A stretch of DNA of 64,000 nucleotides from Phytopythium helicoides (lineage: Eukaryota > Oomycota > Peronosporomycetes > Pythiales > Pythiaceae). The notes beneath the pieces are model-generated. The model saw only the letters and a program-made list of their open reading frames with translations, was not told the DNA's origin and made no database searches. Made by a program: the position numbers and the translations under genes. Below, one piece after another: positions 18,355 through 29,800 of the stretch (position 1 is its first letter; every line of letters starts with the position of its first letter). The stretch lies in the NCBI GenBank assembly GCA_024867545.1, contig JANFNE010000040.1, positions 186,001 to 250,000 on the forward strand, in the 5' to 3' direction.

Positions 18355-21300
18355 GGAGCCTTCAGTATAAGACCTTCGAGCGCGCCCTACTGCTGATCAC
18401 CTGCACGCTCTTGACAACTATTCGGCAATGCTGTGACTTTGTACCACCACACAGCAATCCTAAACCCAAATAGCATTGCATCAAACCCTAATATAGATCT
18501 GTCCTGTGCCTTCAAACCAATGTCATCGATAAGATCACCATCAAAATAGTACAATACCTCCCACAATGCATAACTTCTGCATTAAAGTCAAATACCAACA
18601 TGTAAGTCGTATATAAAGCATACATATAGGACACTGCAAAAACAATTACCTGCCAAAAATTGTGCCACGCTGGCTACATTGAAGTGCTACAAGTTGCTTC
18701 AACCTCAAAATGTAGGAGTCAAATGTTTACAATGCATATACCATACCGTGCATTTAACTAAAGGCGTGGCACAGAGTGCAGTACAGTTTTTAAAAATGGT
18801 AGCGATGTAGTTGAATTATGACAACGCGCCACTGACGTAGAGCGTGCAGATTGGGAGGAATAGTGTAGGTATAGATGCGGCGGTTAGGAAAGGCAGTCCG
18901 TCTGATGAGTTTGGGCGGGAGGTAATGTCGGCTTGTGCTCCAGTTTTATGGTACAAGAAACGTTCCAGGTGTGTCAGGGCGGAGCAGCGGTGATCGGCCC
19001 ACAAGCTCATCGGTCTGTGTGTCGTATGGCGCGATCCTGTCTACGGCCGGTTCTGTGACTGTGTCCGGTGCTGCAAGCAGTGAGTTAACGGGAATTCTGT
19101 ATCGTTATTGATCACACCAGGTGTTTCCGTCGGTGGCAATGCGTCAGTGTCTAGCACCAAGTCATCAGCAAACAACATGTCTGGTGTGGGTTGAGTGCAG
19201 GAGAGGATGACTGTGGACGGCACACTTGATGTTGATTCGATGAACAGTACGTAAACAGCAACGTTTGTTGGCTGTGTGCAATGTGGGCGGCTCCAACACC
19301 TCGCCATCCGTCAGCTCTGTATCGGTGAGTGAAGACAACTCTGCGAGCAGGTATTCCGGTAATGTCTATATGCGACTGTGTGTCGTTTTCAAGCGGCTCA
19401 GGTGGCTCTTGCGTATTTTTGACGGTTCCTCATTGAGAAGCGCTAGCGGTAACGTGGGCGTGCCATTCAGCAGCTCAAACATTGGTTTGGCAGTCTCGGT
19501 ACTCGTATATTGCGGGCCTGGAGATAGTATCCGTATAATCCAGGGAAGTAGCGACGAATTGCTCCAGGCGTACCAATGGACAGCGCGAATACACCGCAAA
19601 TTCTCGTCGAGAGCAACATATAAGATGTGGGCGGTAACCCAACAGCGAATGGCGGGTCGTTGGCAGGCTCTGTTAGGTGTTCTGATTCTAACCGAGAGCG
19701 GGTCAGTAGTGATTAGTCTTGCGGCACTTCGGGCAGTAGATATACTAGTAGCGGTAACGTGACCGTTACTAGCGGCGAGTGGTGTGAGATGAGTGATTCT
19801 GTGCCTATTGGAAGTGGGTCGGCGATGTGATAATTTGACGGAAAGAAAGCAAATGTGGAGCATGGTAGCGGCATGTCCATAGTGCTGCAAGATACGCGCG
19901 ATAGAGTGGCGCGTGTGGGGGCGTTTAAATCCTGAGCTGTGAGATAGGGGCGGCGACGAGTAGCAAAATAAGGTTGGGTGCAAACGCCACAGCGAGTGGA
20001 ATGTGGAGTTGGACATGTTTAGCGGCTGTACATCTAACGGTGCACATCTGGGTCGGTGATTATATCAGCTGCTTTGCTGCTTGCGTCATGATGAGTATTC
20101 CCTGCAAATCTGGCGGCTTTTCTTGGTATCCGGCGGCGCTGGGTCGCTCAGTTTCAAGTTGCAGTGTTTTCGTGTCTAACTCAATGATCTATGTAAGCAC
20201 GCGAGCGTTGGAACAGTCAGTTCGACGACCGAGGGTCCCCTAGAACGGGGTGGAAGCTGTCGATTGCAGGTTGATTAGTTTGAGAGGGGTAACTCAAGCG
20301 GTATAATGAAAATCTTGTAGTGTATTCGGTCTAGGTAGCAAAGGGTTTCGCCTCCAAGCATGGCCCACTATTCTGGGTCTCGCTCCGCTAGGTTACCGAT
20401 GGTACCACTCCCATTCTGCTTGGAACACAAGTGGGGTACACCGCTGCGCTGGAATGGGATCCGTGTGGTGCATTACCTCGCCGTTCCACAGTGTGAGTTA
20501 AAGGCCTATTGTAGCTGTCGATGACATTGTTAGTCAGGTCTAGACCGCCTGACAGACTAGGCAGAGGCGAGCAGCGAAAAGACGGATGCTGCCCTGTCTA
20601 GTGTGTCCAGCGAGTGATGGTGATCAATTTGAGGATTAGAAGTTGGAGCATTTATGCAAATAGGTATGCTTGGTGGGATCCAGTCACTTTAGGTTTTGAA
20701 AGATCGATCGTCCTGCTGTACCTGCACCGAGCAACCTATATGTGTGGTTCTGAGTCGTATCTACGCAATCCAGTTTGATTGAGCAAGATGCTTTATGGTG
20801 CGTTCGTCTTAATCGTGACAAGCAGATCGCTGGGACAGCAAAAGGCTTTTTTTTTCCATGATGTGGCTATGCGCTGCTGGCAGAGCGCCAGAATGTATTC
20901 AACAATCCTGAACGGGTTCAACACCCTAGCGAGTTCATATACGTACATGAATCGAACAGCTACCGTAGCTGGCGTAGGATCATTTTGGTTACCGAGTGTA
21001 CAATTGCCCCAAGAGTTACAAGCTCTTGCTGTTCTTCGAAGCAGCAACGGCAAAGGAAAACTTGTGCAACTACAGGTATAAATGTAAAGGTAGAACCAGC
21101 ATACTCCTACATTTGTGACTAGATGATACGTGGGTAGACATAGATCGTCGTGGGCGAAGGCGCTGCGAGCGTTCACGGAAGTACAATGGTCCAAACAAGC
21201 AGGTAGCATTGCACATTCAATGCAGCATTAATATCCGCGAATACTCTTGTTGATCCAATAAGCTACTGCTAACCAACCGGCCGAAACTTGCGAAAATATA

Positions 21301-21780
21301 GGACTTTGTATTAGTATACAAGAATACTATGTACGGTTAATGGAGGTAGATTAGCCTCAGATACATCAACCTCAACGTTGAGGTTAAAAGGTTAAGGAAA
21401 CGTCACGGCTGTTAACGTTGGTAGCACTACTTAGCGGACGCTTGATCTCCGCGTAGAGTGCTCCTTAACTTGGCTGTTTCTGCTCAAAGCGGAGAAGTCG
21501 TCTTAGTCCTTCATCAAGATCATCATCAATAAACACCTCTTAGCGGAGAGCTGTCGCGGATACGTCAGGCGTTGCTGGCACTCTTTGTGCTGATTGTGAG
21601 ACTGCCCCCTTCATTGCGGTCTCTGAGTCATGGAGCTCCATCGTGGGAAATAGCCCTTAGCGGATAACCCATTCTGTCCTCAAGAAAAGTGGCTCTTGTC
21701 GTCAGTGTGCCTACTTCATACGGCAGTCGCAACTCACTGGATGCTCTTCACCGATGGCTATTCTCTGTCGAGGAGTGTTC
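18355..21780. other. 3.4-kb region without recognisable genes
   Basis: Longest frames (165 aa at 19265+, 216 aa at 19366-) are mutually antisense, compositionally random and match no family I know. TTAGCG recurs at ~20022, 21431, 21540, 21657, 21781 and 21798, with roughly 110-125 bp spacing in the last 400 bp before the Fanzor junction. That pattern is reminiscent of sub-terminal transposase-binding motifs. The region is probably the non-coding body of the 9.77-kb insert. Confidence 0.4.
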
Positions 21781-21826
21781 TTAGCGTGAGAATGTTCTTA
21801 GCGTAAGAGCTGCTATATCATAGCGC

Positions 21827-24006
21827 CATCGTAGAAAGCTCTGTTCCACTGTGAAATGAAGCAAGAACGGTAGGTGCATCCAAAAGAACCGCATCCGACT
21901 GCGATACAAAGCATAACTTGCGGTTTTGAAGCACGGCATCCCGGTAGCAACAGCAGCATACCAAGGATCTCTCTTCTTGACATGGTCGAGCCAAAAGTTG
22001 AAGTCGTTGATTCGGGCGAGATGATAGTACTCGCGAGTCGTGATCTGAGTCACACGCTTTCCACGCTGCCGCTGCTTACGCCGAGCATTTCGAGCCCTAC
22101 GAGTCCGTTGCTGCCACCCTCTTTTGCGGCGCCGATTGCGATGAGAGCACTTCCGCCGTCGTGGATTCCGTCGTCGGCCTTGCTGCAATTTTTTCTTGCG
22201 CCGACGTCGGTGCAAGTGACCAACACTGACAGCTGTTGCGAGGGAGCGGATACCCGGATCGATTCCAACATGCACATCAGGGGAGAAGTTTGGCCCAAGC
22301 TTTGCCAGCTCCTTCGCGATGCTCTCAGTCTTGAAGAGCTCACTGGGTGTCTTTGGCTTTTTTGCTGCAGGCGCTTTCTCTGTGTTTTTCTTGTTCGGTT
22401 TCTTCTTGATTTCAGTCGCCGTGATCGTCGTTACTGGATGTGTCATGCACACAGATGCACCGTATCCATTGGTCGACACCTCGTCTGCAAACGTCCTGGT
22501 CTTGGTCTCGAACCGGCCCACGTCGAAAACTTTGCGTAGTACCATCGAACGCTTGACGTGGAAAGTCTTCACGCAGAATTTGAGTGGTCCAACATCACCA
22601 GGATCATCATTACCAACAGTGGATACAGTGTCAGGATGTGGAGCAACACCTCGATAAACATCCGAATCAGGAAGAGTTCTCAATCGCTTTCCCGCTCGCT
22701 GGTCAATGCTGCTTGGCCCCTTGCGCTTTGTAGAAGTAGCAGTAGTGAAGCCCAACTCTTCGGCTATAAATCTTTCCACACAGGGATGCTGCGACCTCAG
22801 CCGCGCAAAGAGCTCGTACAGAGTGCTTGCGCTGATCTTCACATATGCTACTTGGTAGGATCGCGAGAGGGGCAATAGCGTATACAACTTCGCTCCTTTC
22901 TGCTTTGGGTGATTGGAGACAAAGGCCTCCATCCAAGTCAGCATGTCGTGCAGCCTCATGATGAAATGTCCAGAGTTTTTTTCGATGTTGAACTGTCATA
23001 GCACAATGCCAAGCCACAAGCGCAGATCCCGTTCAATTGAGTTTGCAGCGGTGTCCCATTCATTCCAGAGTCGTGTCACCTCGCCGGTGGGCTGTCCGTC
23101 TGTGTCGAGAACTGGTTGTGTCAGAACACGATAGCAGCTATCGACAATGCGCTTTGTGTCCTTGTAGCTGAGTTGCAGCTTGCCCGGCGCAGCGTATCGA
23201 AACCTAATATAATGGTGCAGGCGCTTGCGAAAGTTCAGGCTCAGCATGTTCTTCGTGGAGGGTCTACGCTGCGCGAAGCCAGGTGCTGCGCAGTGCTGCG
23301 TCCACTCTAGCCCTCTGCGGACGCGCGAGCGCGTTGCCTTGCAGCTGTGCTTTGCTTTGCTGCGTCGCGCTGTCGCTGCATGCGTGCCGGTCGCAGGTCC
23401 GTGGCGTCATCGTGCTGGATCGGCACGATGGCGCCACGTTACCTACATCGACCGCGCGACTTCTCCTGTACTCCTGCCAAGACGGTCGGAACTCCGGGTG
23501 GCTCGTCTTGTAGGAGACACTATAGGATGTCTGGTTATCGAGCACAGCCAAACAGTAATGGTAGAAGAACATCTGGCTCACGTTTGGCACATCAACACCC
23601 GCGTGTAGGCACCGCAACACATGGAAGTTGGCGAAATGCCAGCCTTCGACTTGGACCTGCTTCATGATGAACGCCACACGCTGGATCTCGCTCACCAACT
23701 CCGGCAATCGACAGATAGAGGCGAGCTTGCAAATAACCGTCGCATGCGTTGTTGTTGTCGTTTCGCGAGTGTGGTACCTCGCTGCAGGCGTGAGAGGAGC
23801 AGCTTCGATGTCGGTAGCATCATCGAGCCAGGGGTCATCCTCAGCCTCGAAATCCCCATCGTCGGACTCTTCCTCGTCGGGGGCTTGAGTCCACCCGATC
23901 TCCATAGCAGCGAGTTCTGCACTGGCGGTTGAGACGGCTTTCGATGAGGAGACGAAGTATGGGAATTGTACACCGAAGAATTTGCGTGCGTCTATGATCG
24001 GCACAA
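21827..24006 (-). pseudogene. Fanzor (eukaryotic TnpB-like nuclease), N-terminal and RuvC-I part
   Basis: On the minus strand an N-terminal helical region (23.95-23.5 kb: VICKLASICRLPELVSEIQR, then EGWHFANFHVLRCLHAGV) is followed by a frameshift near 23265. A second stretch (23247-22999) ends in an in-frame TGA at 22996. From there 392 more codons run with RuvC-I VGIDPGIRSLATA (Asp 234 of that frame) and an Arg/Lys-rich segment that could be a nuclear localisation signal. The frame then reaches SFLRWR and falls into foreign sequence at ~21826. Fanzors are RNA-guided nucleases of eukaryotic transposons. This one is dead: frameshift, nonsense codon, loss of its C-terminal half to the insert, and Gypsy copy B at its 5' side. 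No guide-RNA region could be recognised. Confidence 0.78.
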
Positions 24007-24321
24007 TGTGACGGGGCACACAGCACTTCGCGCACGAGGAAGCGTGCAAGGCAATTTACTTGCCTTTAGTATAGGTTAAAACTAACCAAATACACGTATG
24101 CCTTTCAGGGCAAATTGGAGACTGTATTAATGTATGCATTAGAGTGTTCATGAAATGGGTGGTTCCTACAACACACAATGCAAAACTACTTGACTAAAGT
24201 ATGCAAGGCTCATGAGAGCCACTCAACCTCCGGCTCGTACTTAGCCGGAGGGCAATGGGTACACAACCCAGTGTAGCCATGGGCCGTACCCATGGGTACG
24301 TACCCGTGTAACCCCGTTACA
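24007..24321 (-). repeat. 3' LTR of Gypsy copy B
   Basis: 315 bp, matching the LTR at 32156-32470. It shares with that LTR a base that separates copy B from copy A (GGCCCATGG here, GGCCTATGG in copy A). An ATG inside this LTR opens a frame into the Fanzor remnant by chance. Confidence 0.95.
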
Positions 24322-24424
24322 CTCTCCCCCACTCAAATTAGAGACACCCCGCACAGGAGTGACTCTCGTTCCAATTTGGAACCGCCCGACCAAACTGGGC
24401 CAGGGCCTGAACAGTCGTTCCAAA

Positions 24425-26839
24425 ATGGGCACTCTCAAAATAGAGGCGCCGGGAACGAACGTTCCAGAGCCGCCCGTCAAAACACGACGGTGCGGCGGGG
24501 AGCGAGCGCTGCAACAGCGCTTCCGCTCAGCACTCACAGTGCACACGCTTGGGCCAGCGATGGCCAAGCAGACCTCCATGGTCACGCGCGCCGCGCGAGC
24601 GGCAGCGCTAGCATCCGGTGATGCGCGCGCCTCGCCTGCGAGCGAGGGCGCTTCGACAGCGACAGCGACCGCGGCTGCGGCCAACGTCGACGAGCGGTCG
24701 GCGCGCACGCGCGACGCCGCTCGGGAGTCCGGCTCCAACACGCCGACGACTCCAACGACGGGCACACGTGCCCGTCGAGCACAGGGGAGGACCTCCCCTT
24801 GTCCAAACGTGGACAGCACCGACACCACGTCGGTGGGGACAGCGCGCGAAAGCGCAGCAGTCACGCGGACGACTCACACCGAGTCGCCGCAAGGCTCCGC
24901 ATCGGCGGCAGCAGTTGAGAGCCTTGGCTCTGGCCACGACAGTGGCCCAGTTCATTCACTGATGAACCCAAGGGACTTCCATCCCTTGCGCGACGCGCTT
25001 CCATTGCCGTCGCGGGACGCAGACGTCGACGACGATGCTGCGTCCTTCAGACGTGACAGCCCGTCACGTCGTGAGACTCTGTTCTCCGACTCGGAGACCG
25101 AGGAGGGTGAGGTAGCAGAGCAACGCTACCTCACGCATGACACTAGTCATGCGAGCATTGATGCTCAGCGTCGTCCGACCGACGACGCAGGCGGTGAGCG
25201 ACAGACCGCCGCCGCCTCGGCTCCGTTGGTCACCAACGACCTCGACGAGCAGCAAGAGGACACTCTTGCTCGTCGTGAGGAAGCACTCTTCGAGGCTTCC
25301 GAGGAATTTAGGACGCCTAGCGTCTTCTTTATTCCAGACCAGAGCGACCCACCGGGTGCTCTCGTCTCCGAGATCGGTCGACCGGCGGCGACGCCTGACC
25401 AGATCCATCAGCGTGATGTGAACCATCAGCTGGTGCTGGGCCGACCAGCTCGCTGGTCGTTCGAAGAGTACGGAAAGTACCTTCGCTATATGCTCAGCAA
25501 GCGTGAGCGTGGCCCCGGCGGCCTGCGCACGCCGATCAGCCACGAGGTCGTGGTTGTTTGCCATCCGGAGGAGACCCTCCGGATGGGCATAGAGCAGTTC
25601 TATGCTTGGTGTCGTCGGTACAACCGACCGATTCGAGCATACATGCTCAGCTTCCGCAAGGAAGACGCGAAGGCATTGCGCACACTGGCCTTCGAGTTCG
25701 CCAAGCTGCGCGTCAGGCGCTTGGAGAACAAGGTCGTGGAGCAAACCCACGAGGTCTCCTCTCGGGCGGACCGGGGCTACGTGGCTCGACGCAAGCCCGC
25801 GCCCCTTGCTCTTCCCGCCTCTAGGCGGAATGAGCGTGCGTCCGCTCCGCGCGGTGACGCTCAGCCTCGGCGCGGTCAAAAGCGCGCACGAGGTCCGGGC
25901 AGTCCTCTCGCAGAGGTGCCTCGAACTCCCAGGAGTTCTGTGAGTGTGGGTAGCCACGCCACTTCACGAGGATCTGTCGTTGACCACGACGGATCCGGCT
26001 CCGAAGGAGCGCCTCCACTACATAGTGGGTTCGACCAAGGTGGTCAAGAAGTGGCGGGGGCGGACGCGAGTCCGCCGCGCGCGAGGGTCGAGCGTCGCTC
26101 GCCGTCTGCGCCGGTGACACGGGGTTCCCGTTCACCTGCTCCTGCTCGGAGCCGCGATGATCCACCGCAGGATCTCGTTGATCGGTATTTCGATCTGACG
26201 AAGGATTATGATATCCTAGATCAGAAGTATCGTCGTGCTTCCGATCTTGCTCGCGAGCGCCGTGAGGAGCTCCGAGCGCTCCGAAAGGAGCAGGAGGAGT
26301 TGAAGCAGCAGTGCCCCTACCTCCGTGGTCAAGTTGACCTGCTGCGCGCTGCGCAGTCGACAGCCGTTGCTGTCTCACAGCCGTATCAGGCTGCTGCAGC
26401 CGCGCCGCTGTCGTATTACTCGACGGCGCCGGCTGCCTCGGCGTCGCGGTACCACGCTGGGTACCGAGAGGCTCGTCCTCGTGACGAGTGGATCCCTCAC
26501 CATGAGGATCGCTACGGGCCGTACCGTAGCCACGTCGATGCGTCTGGCGAGTATCGCCAGTACCATCAGCATGGTCCGTGGTACGACGGGTACGGCTATG
26601 CGTACGATGATCTCGGTCGTCGGATCGACCGTCATCGAAGTCCTTCTCGGGACTCTGGTGCAGAGCGATCTCGCTATCGCTATGAGCCCTATGGCTCGCA
26701 GGTACCTGCACCTGCACAGGCGGTTGCTGCGAGGGCAACCCCTGTTGATGCTTCGCAGGAAACGAAGCAGGAGGCGCCGCCTGCGGCTGCCTCCAATCCT
26801 CCGGCATCTCAGCCAGTTGAGGATCGTGGTACGGCTTGA
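24425..26839 (+). CDS. Antisense ORF of the Gypsy element, copy B
   Basis: Counterpart of the 8429-10843 frame, also 804 codons from its ATG and free of stops. Only two residue differences from copy A are visible, both in the N-terminal low-complexity part (Arg/Cys and Ser/Pro). The folded-looking central segment, coiled coil and Tyr-rich tail are unchanged. It starts about 104 bp inside the element from the 3' LTR, on the strand opposite gag-pol. Function unknown. Confidence 0.6.
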   Translation: MGTLKIEAPGTNVPEPPVKTRRCGGERALQQRFRSALTVHTLGPAMAKQTSMVTRAARAAALASGDARASPASEGASTATATAAAANVDERSARTRDAARESGSNTPTTPTTGTRARRAQGRTSPCPNVDSTDTTSVGTARESAAVTRTTHTESPQGSASAAAVESLGSGHDSGPVHSLMNPRDFHPLRDALPLPSRDADVDDDAASFRRDSPSRRETLFSDSETEEGEVAEQRYLTHDTSHASIDAQRRPTDDAGGERQTAAASAPLVTNDLDEQQEDTLARREEALFEASEEFRTPSVFFIPDQSDPPGALVSEIGRPAATPDQIHQRDVNHQLVLGRPARWSFEEYGKYLRYMLSKRERGPGGLRTPISHEVVVVCHPEETLRMGIEQFYAWCRRYNRPIRAYMLSFRKEDAKALRTLAFEFAKLRVRRLENKVVEQTHEVSSRADRGYVARRKPAPLALPASRRNERASAPRGDAQPRRGQKRARGPGSPLAEVPRTPRSSVSVGSHATSRGSVVDHDGSGSEGAPPLHSGFDQGGQEVAGADASPPRARVERRSPSAPVTRGSRSPAPARSRDDPPQDLVDRYFDLTKDYDILDQKYRRASDLARERREELRALRKEQEELKQQCPYLRGQVDLLRAAQSTAVAVSQPYQAAAAAPLSYYSTAPAASASRYHAGYREARPRDEWIPHHEDRYGPYRSHVDASGEYRQYHQHGPWYDGYGYAYDDLGRRIDRHRSPSRDSGAERSRYRYEPYGSQVPAPAQAVAARATPVDASQETKQEAPPAAASNPPASQPVEDRGTA

Positions 26840-29800
26840 GCAGCCCCACGTAGAAGACCGGATGGGTCTTCATCCTCGATGGGATGTTGAGCCTGTACGC
26901 GTTGCCGTGTACGGCTTGGACCGTGAATGGTCCGATGAAGCGAGGCCTCAGCTTCGTCTTCGTGACCGCGGTGACCGCGTTCATCGGTAGGTTCTTTGCA
27001 TTTAGCATAACCAAGTCACCGACTTTGAATACATGTGTATTCTTTCGACCAGACTTATCGCTTTGTTCTTTTTGTCGGTCTTGCGATGCCGCCATGGCAT
27101 CTCTCACGCGTCCAATGACGCCGAGACGGTTCTCGACGAACTCGTCTAGTTGCTTTCGCAACGCGGCTGGCTTGACAGCCGCCAAACGGGAGGCGTACTC
27201 CGCCTCTGCCTCAGCATGTGGGCGGAGAAGCCGAGCCTCTCCCCCACTCGAACCAGAGCCCCCGGGTCCCACCGGTGAAAGGCTCAGCGGCACTCGCGGG
27301 TGCCACAAGTGGTTCACGAAGAACGGCGTGCAGCCCGTCGAGGCATGCACGGCGTTGTTCATAGCGAACTCCACTAGCGGGAGCTTCGCGCTCCATGACT
27401 TTGGAGCAGCAGCACATGTGCTGCGGAGGATATCCTCCAGAACGCGGTTCGCGCGTTCGGTCTGACCACCCGTCTCAGGGTGGTCTGCAGTCGACATCAT
27501 CAGTCGACTGCCGAGCAGCTGGAACAGCTCTCGCCAGAACGAGGCATTGAACCTCGGGTCTCGGTCCGAGACGATGGACTCAGGCAGTCCATGAGCACAA
27601 AACACGTGCTTGATGAACAAAGCGGCCGCCCCGGGGCCGTCGATGTTCTCTGAGCATGGTGCCAGATGTACCATCTTGCTCAGACGGTCCACGAACACCA
27701 ACACGCCTGTGTTGCCGTGGCCGTCCTTCGGTAAACCGAAGACAAAGTCCAAACTAACGGACCTCCAGCAATCCGCTGGGACTGGCAGACTGGCCAGTGG
27801 CGCGGCGGCTGATGGAGCCGCCTTCACGCGCTGACATGTTTCACATGTCTTGATGTACGTGGCCACCCACTTGTACATGTGGGGCCACCAGTACCTGCTG
27901 CTTACCGCAGCGTAGGTTTTCTCACGACCGAGATGACCACTTACGAGCGCGTCATGCGCTTCGTAAAGGATTTGATACCGCAGATCCTCTGCCAAGGGTA
28001 TCACAATCCGAGGGGGATCCGATGGATCCACGCTGTAATACAGCAGTCCATCCGCGTACGTGTACCGGTGGACTCGGGCGCGTAGTCGCGCCGACAAGCT
28101 GTCCTTGCCTGCTGTGCGCAGGTGCTCGATCAGTGCTGTGCACTGATCGTCGTCGGCGTACGCCACACGAATCCGATCGATCAGATCGATCGTGAGCGTC
28201 GCGATGTGTGACAGCTCATAGTCTGGTCGACGCGACAGAGCGTCTGCAAGCATATTCTGCTTGCCTGGCTTGTACTCGACGCGGAAATTATATTCCGCGA
28301 AGAATGACAGCCAGCGCGCCATCCTCTGCGAGAGGTGTGGCGACTGCGTCGCTGTCCGCAGCGACGCATGGTCTGTGTAGACCACGAACTCACGTTCGCC
28401 GAGCAAGTGCACTCGGAACTTGACAAGAGCGTACTTCATCGCGAGTAGCTCCTTGTCATGAACTGGATAGTTCTTCTCGGCGGCCTTGAGCTGCCGAGAC
28501 TCGAACGCTATCACGCGTTCGTGACCGTTCTCATCGGTCTGCAGCAATGCACAACCGATTGCAAAATAGGAAGCGTCGCACACGACGCTGAACGGCTTCT
28601 CGTCGTTCGGGAGCGCCAGGATTGGTGCTCGGAGAAGACTCTCCTTGATGCGTTCGAATGCATCCTGCTCGGTCGATGACCAGCGCCACTCTGCATCCTT
28701 CTTGAGGAGCAGTGACAGCGGACGTGCCATTTCGGCATAGTTCTCGCTGTGCTTGTGCAAGTAGTTGGACAAGCCCAACCACTTGCGCAAGTCCTTCTGG
28801 TTCTGTGGAACCGGCCATTCGACAATGGCTTTGACCTTCGCGGGGTCCGCACGCACTCCGTGCTTGCCTAGGAAGCTCCCCAGGAATGGGATCTCTTCCG
28901 CGCCAATGACACACTTGTCAATGTTGGCGAAGAGCTTGTTAGCTCTCATGCACTCGAACACTGTTCGCAAGTGCTCGACGTGCATCTCGACATCCGTCTT
29001 GCCATCCTTGGCGCGACTATGGACGAAGATGTCGTCGAAGTACGTTTGCACGTACTCACGCATAGGTCGGAACAAGTTCACGACCAGACGGTTAAACGTC
29101 GCTGGGGCATTCGAAAGCCCCTGTGGCATCACAAGCCACTCCCACAGCATGCCACTTGGCGTGCTGACGGCAGTCAGTGGTACTGACGCCGGGTCCATGA
29201 GGACCTGATAGTACCCGTCAGTCAGGTCTATCGCACTACGGATAGTGCTGCCCGCCATGTTGTTCAACATGACCTCCTTGCGAGGTATGGGCGTCTGGGC
29301 CGGGATCGTAGCAGCGTTCAACTTGTTGAACGCATGCACGATGCGCCATTTGCCGTTCGGTTTGCGAACGCAAAACGTTGGCGACGAGTGAGGGGATTTG
29401 GACTCCCTCACTAGGCCAGCTTCATGCTTGGCCTTAAAGAACGCGTCGATTACATCGCACTGTTCTTTCGGCAGCGGCCACTGCCTCGTGACACAATACT
29501 TTGTGCCCGGCATGAGGTCAATCTCATGCAGAACTCCACGATCTGGTGGCAGTTCAGACGGCGGGTCTTGCGACACCACGTCTTCGTACTCCTTGAGTAC
29601 CGCGTAGAAGGGATCCTTCGGATCCTTCAGGATCTCGGAGCCGCGGCGGCCATTCACCTTGCCGCGGACCTCCGCTAGGACGTCTTCGTCCATGACAGAC
29701 GAGCTGTTGAGCTCGGCTGTCGCCACTGTTGGTCTTAGCACGACCACTTCAGCGACTTCACCGCCCTGCAAGGCGTCTGTGAAGTCCTGGAAGGACATCT

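Larger units (their letters stand above)
12055..21821. mobile_element. 9.77-kb mosaic insert splitting the Fanzor gene
   Basis: Both edges abut the Fanzor reading frame and are flanked by the same 5 bp, AGCGC. The insert starts TGTGATG and ends TATATCAT. Inside are a gag-like frame, an LTR/leader-like region, a transporter remnant, a degenerate hAT transposase and gene-free DNA. I could not find matching terminal repeats, so the element class is unknown. It may be one large transposon with nested insertions. It may instead be a rearrangement patchwork in which the 5-bp match is chance. Confidence 0.45.

Noticed and set aside
19265..20016. Opposed 165- and 216-codon ORFs
   Set aside because: Overlapping in antisense, no domain, no sensible composition; treated as chance.
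12055..21821. The 9.77-kb insert as a single LTR retrotransposon (TG...CA ends, 5-bp duplication)
   Set aside because: No matching direct repeats at its two ends, and the right edge needs one extra base for the duplication to fit.
23264..24049. 261-codon minus-strand ORF starting inside the LTR of copy B
   Set aside because: The first ~14 residues are LTR sequence; only the part left of 24006 is Fanzor-derived, so I annotated the remnant rather than a fusion gene.
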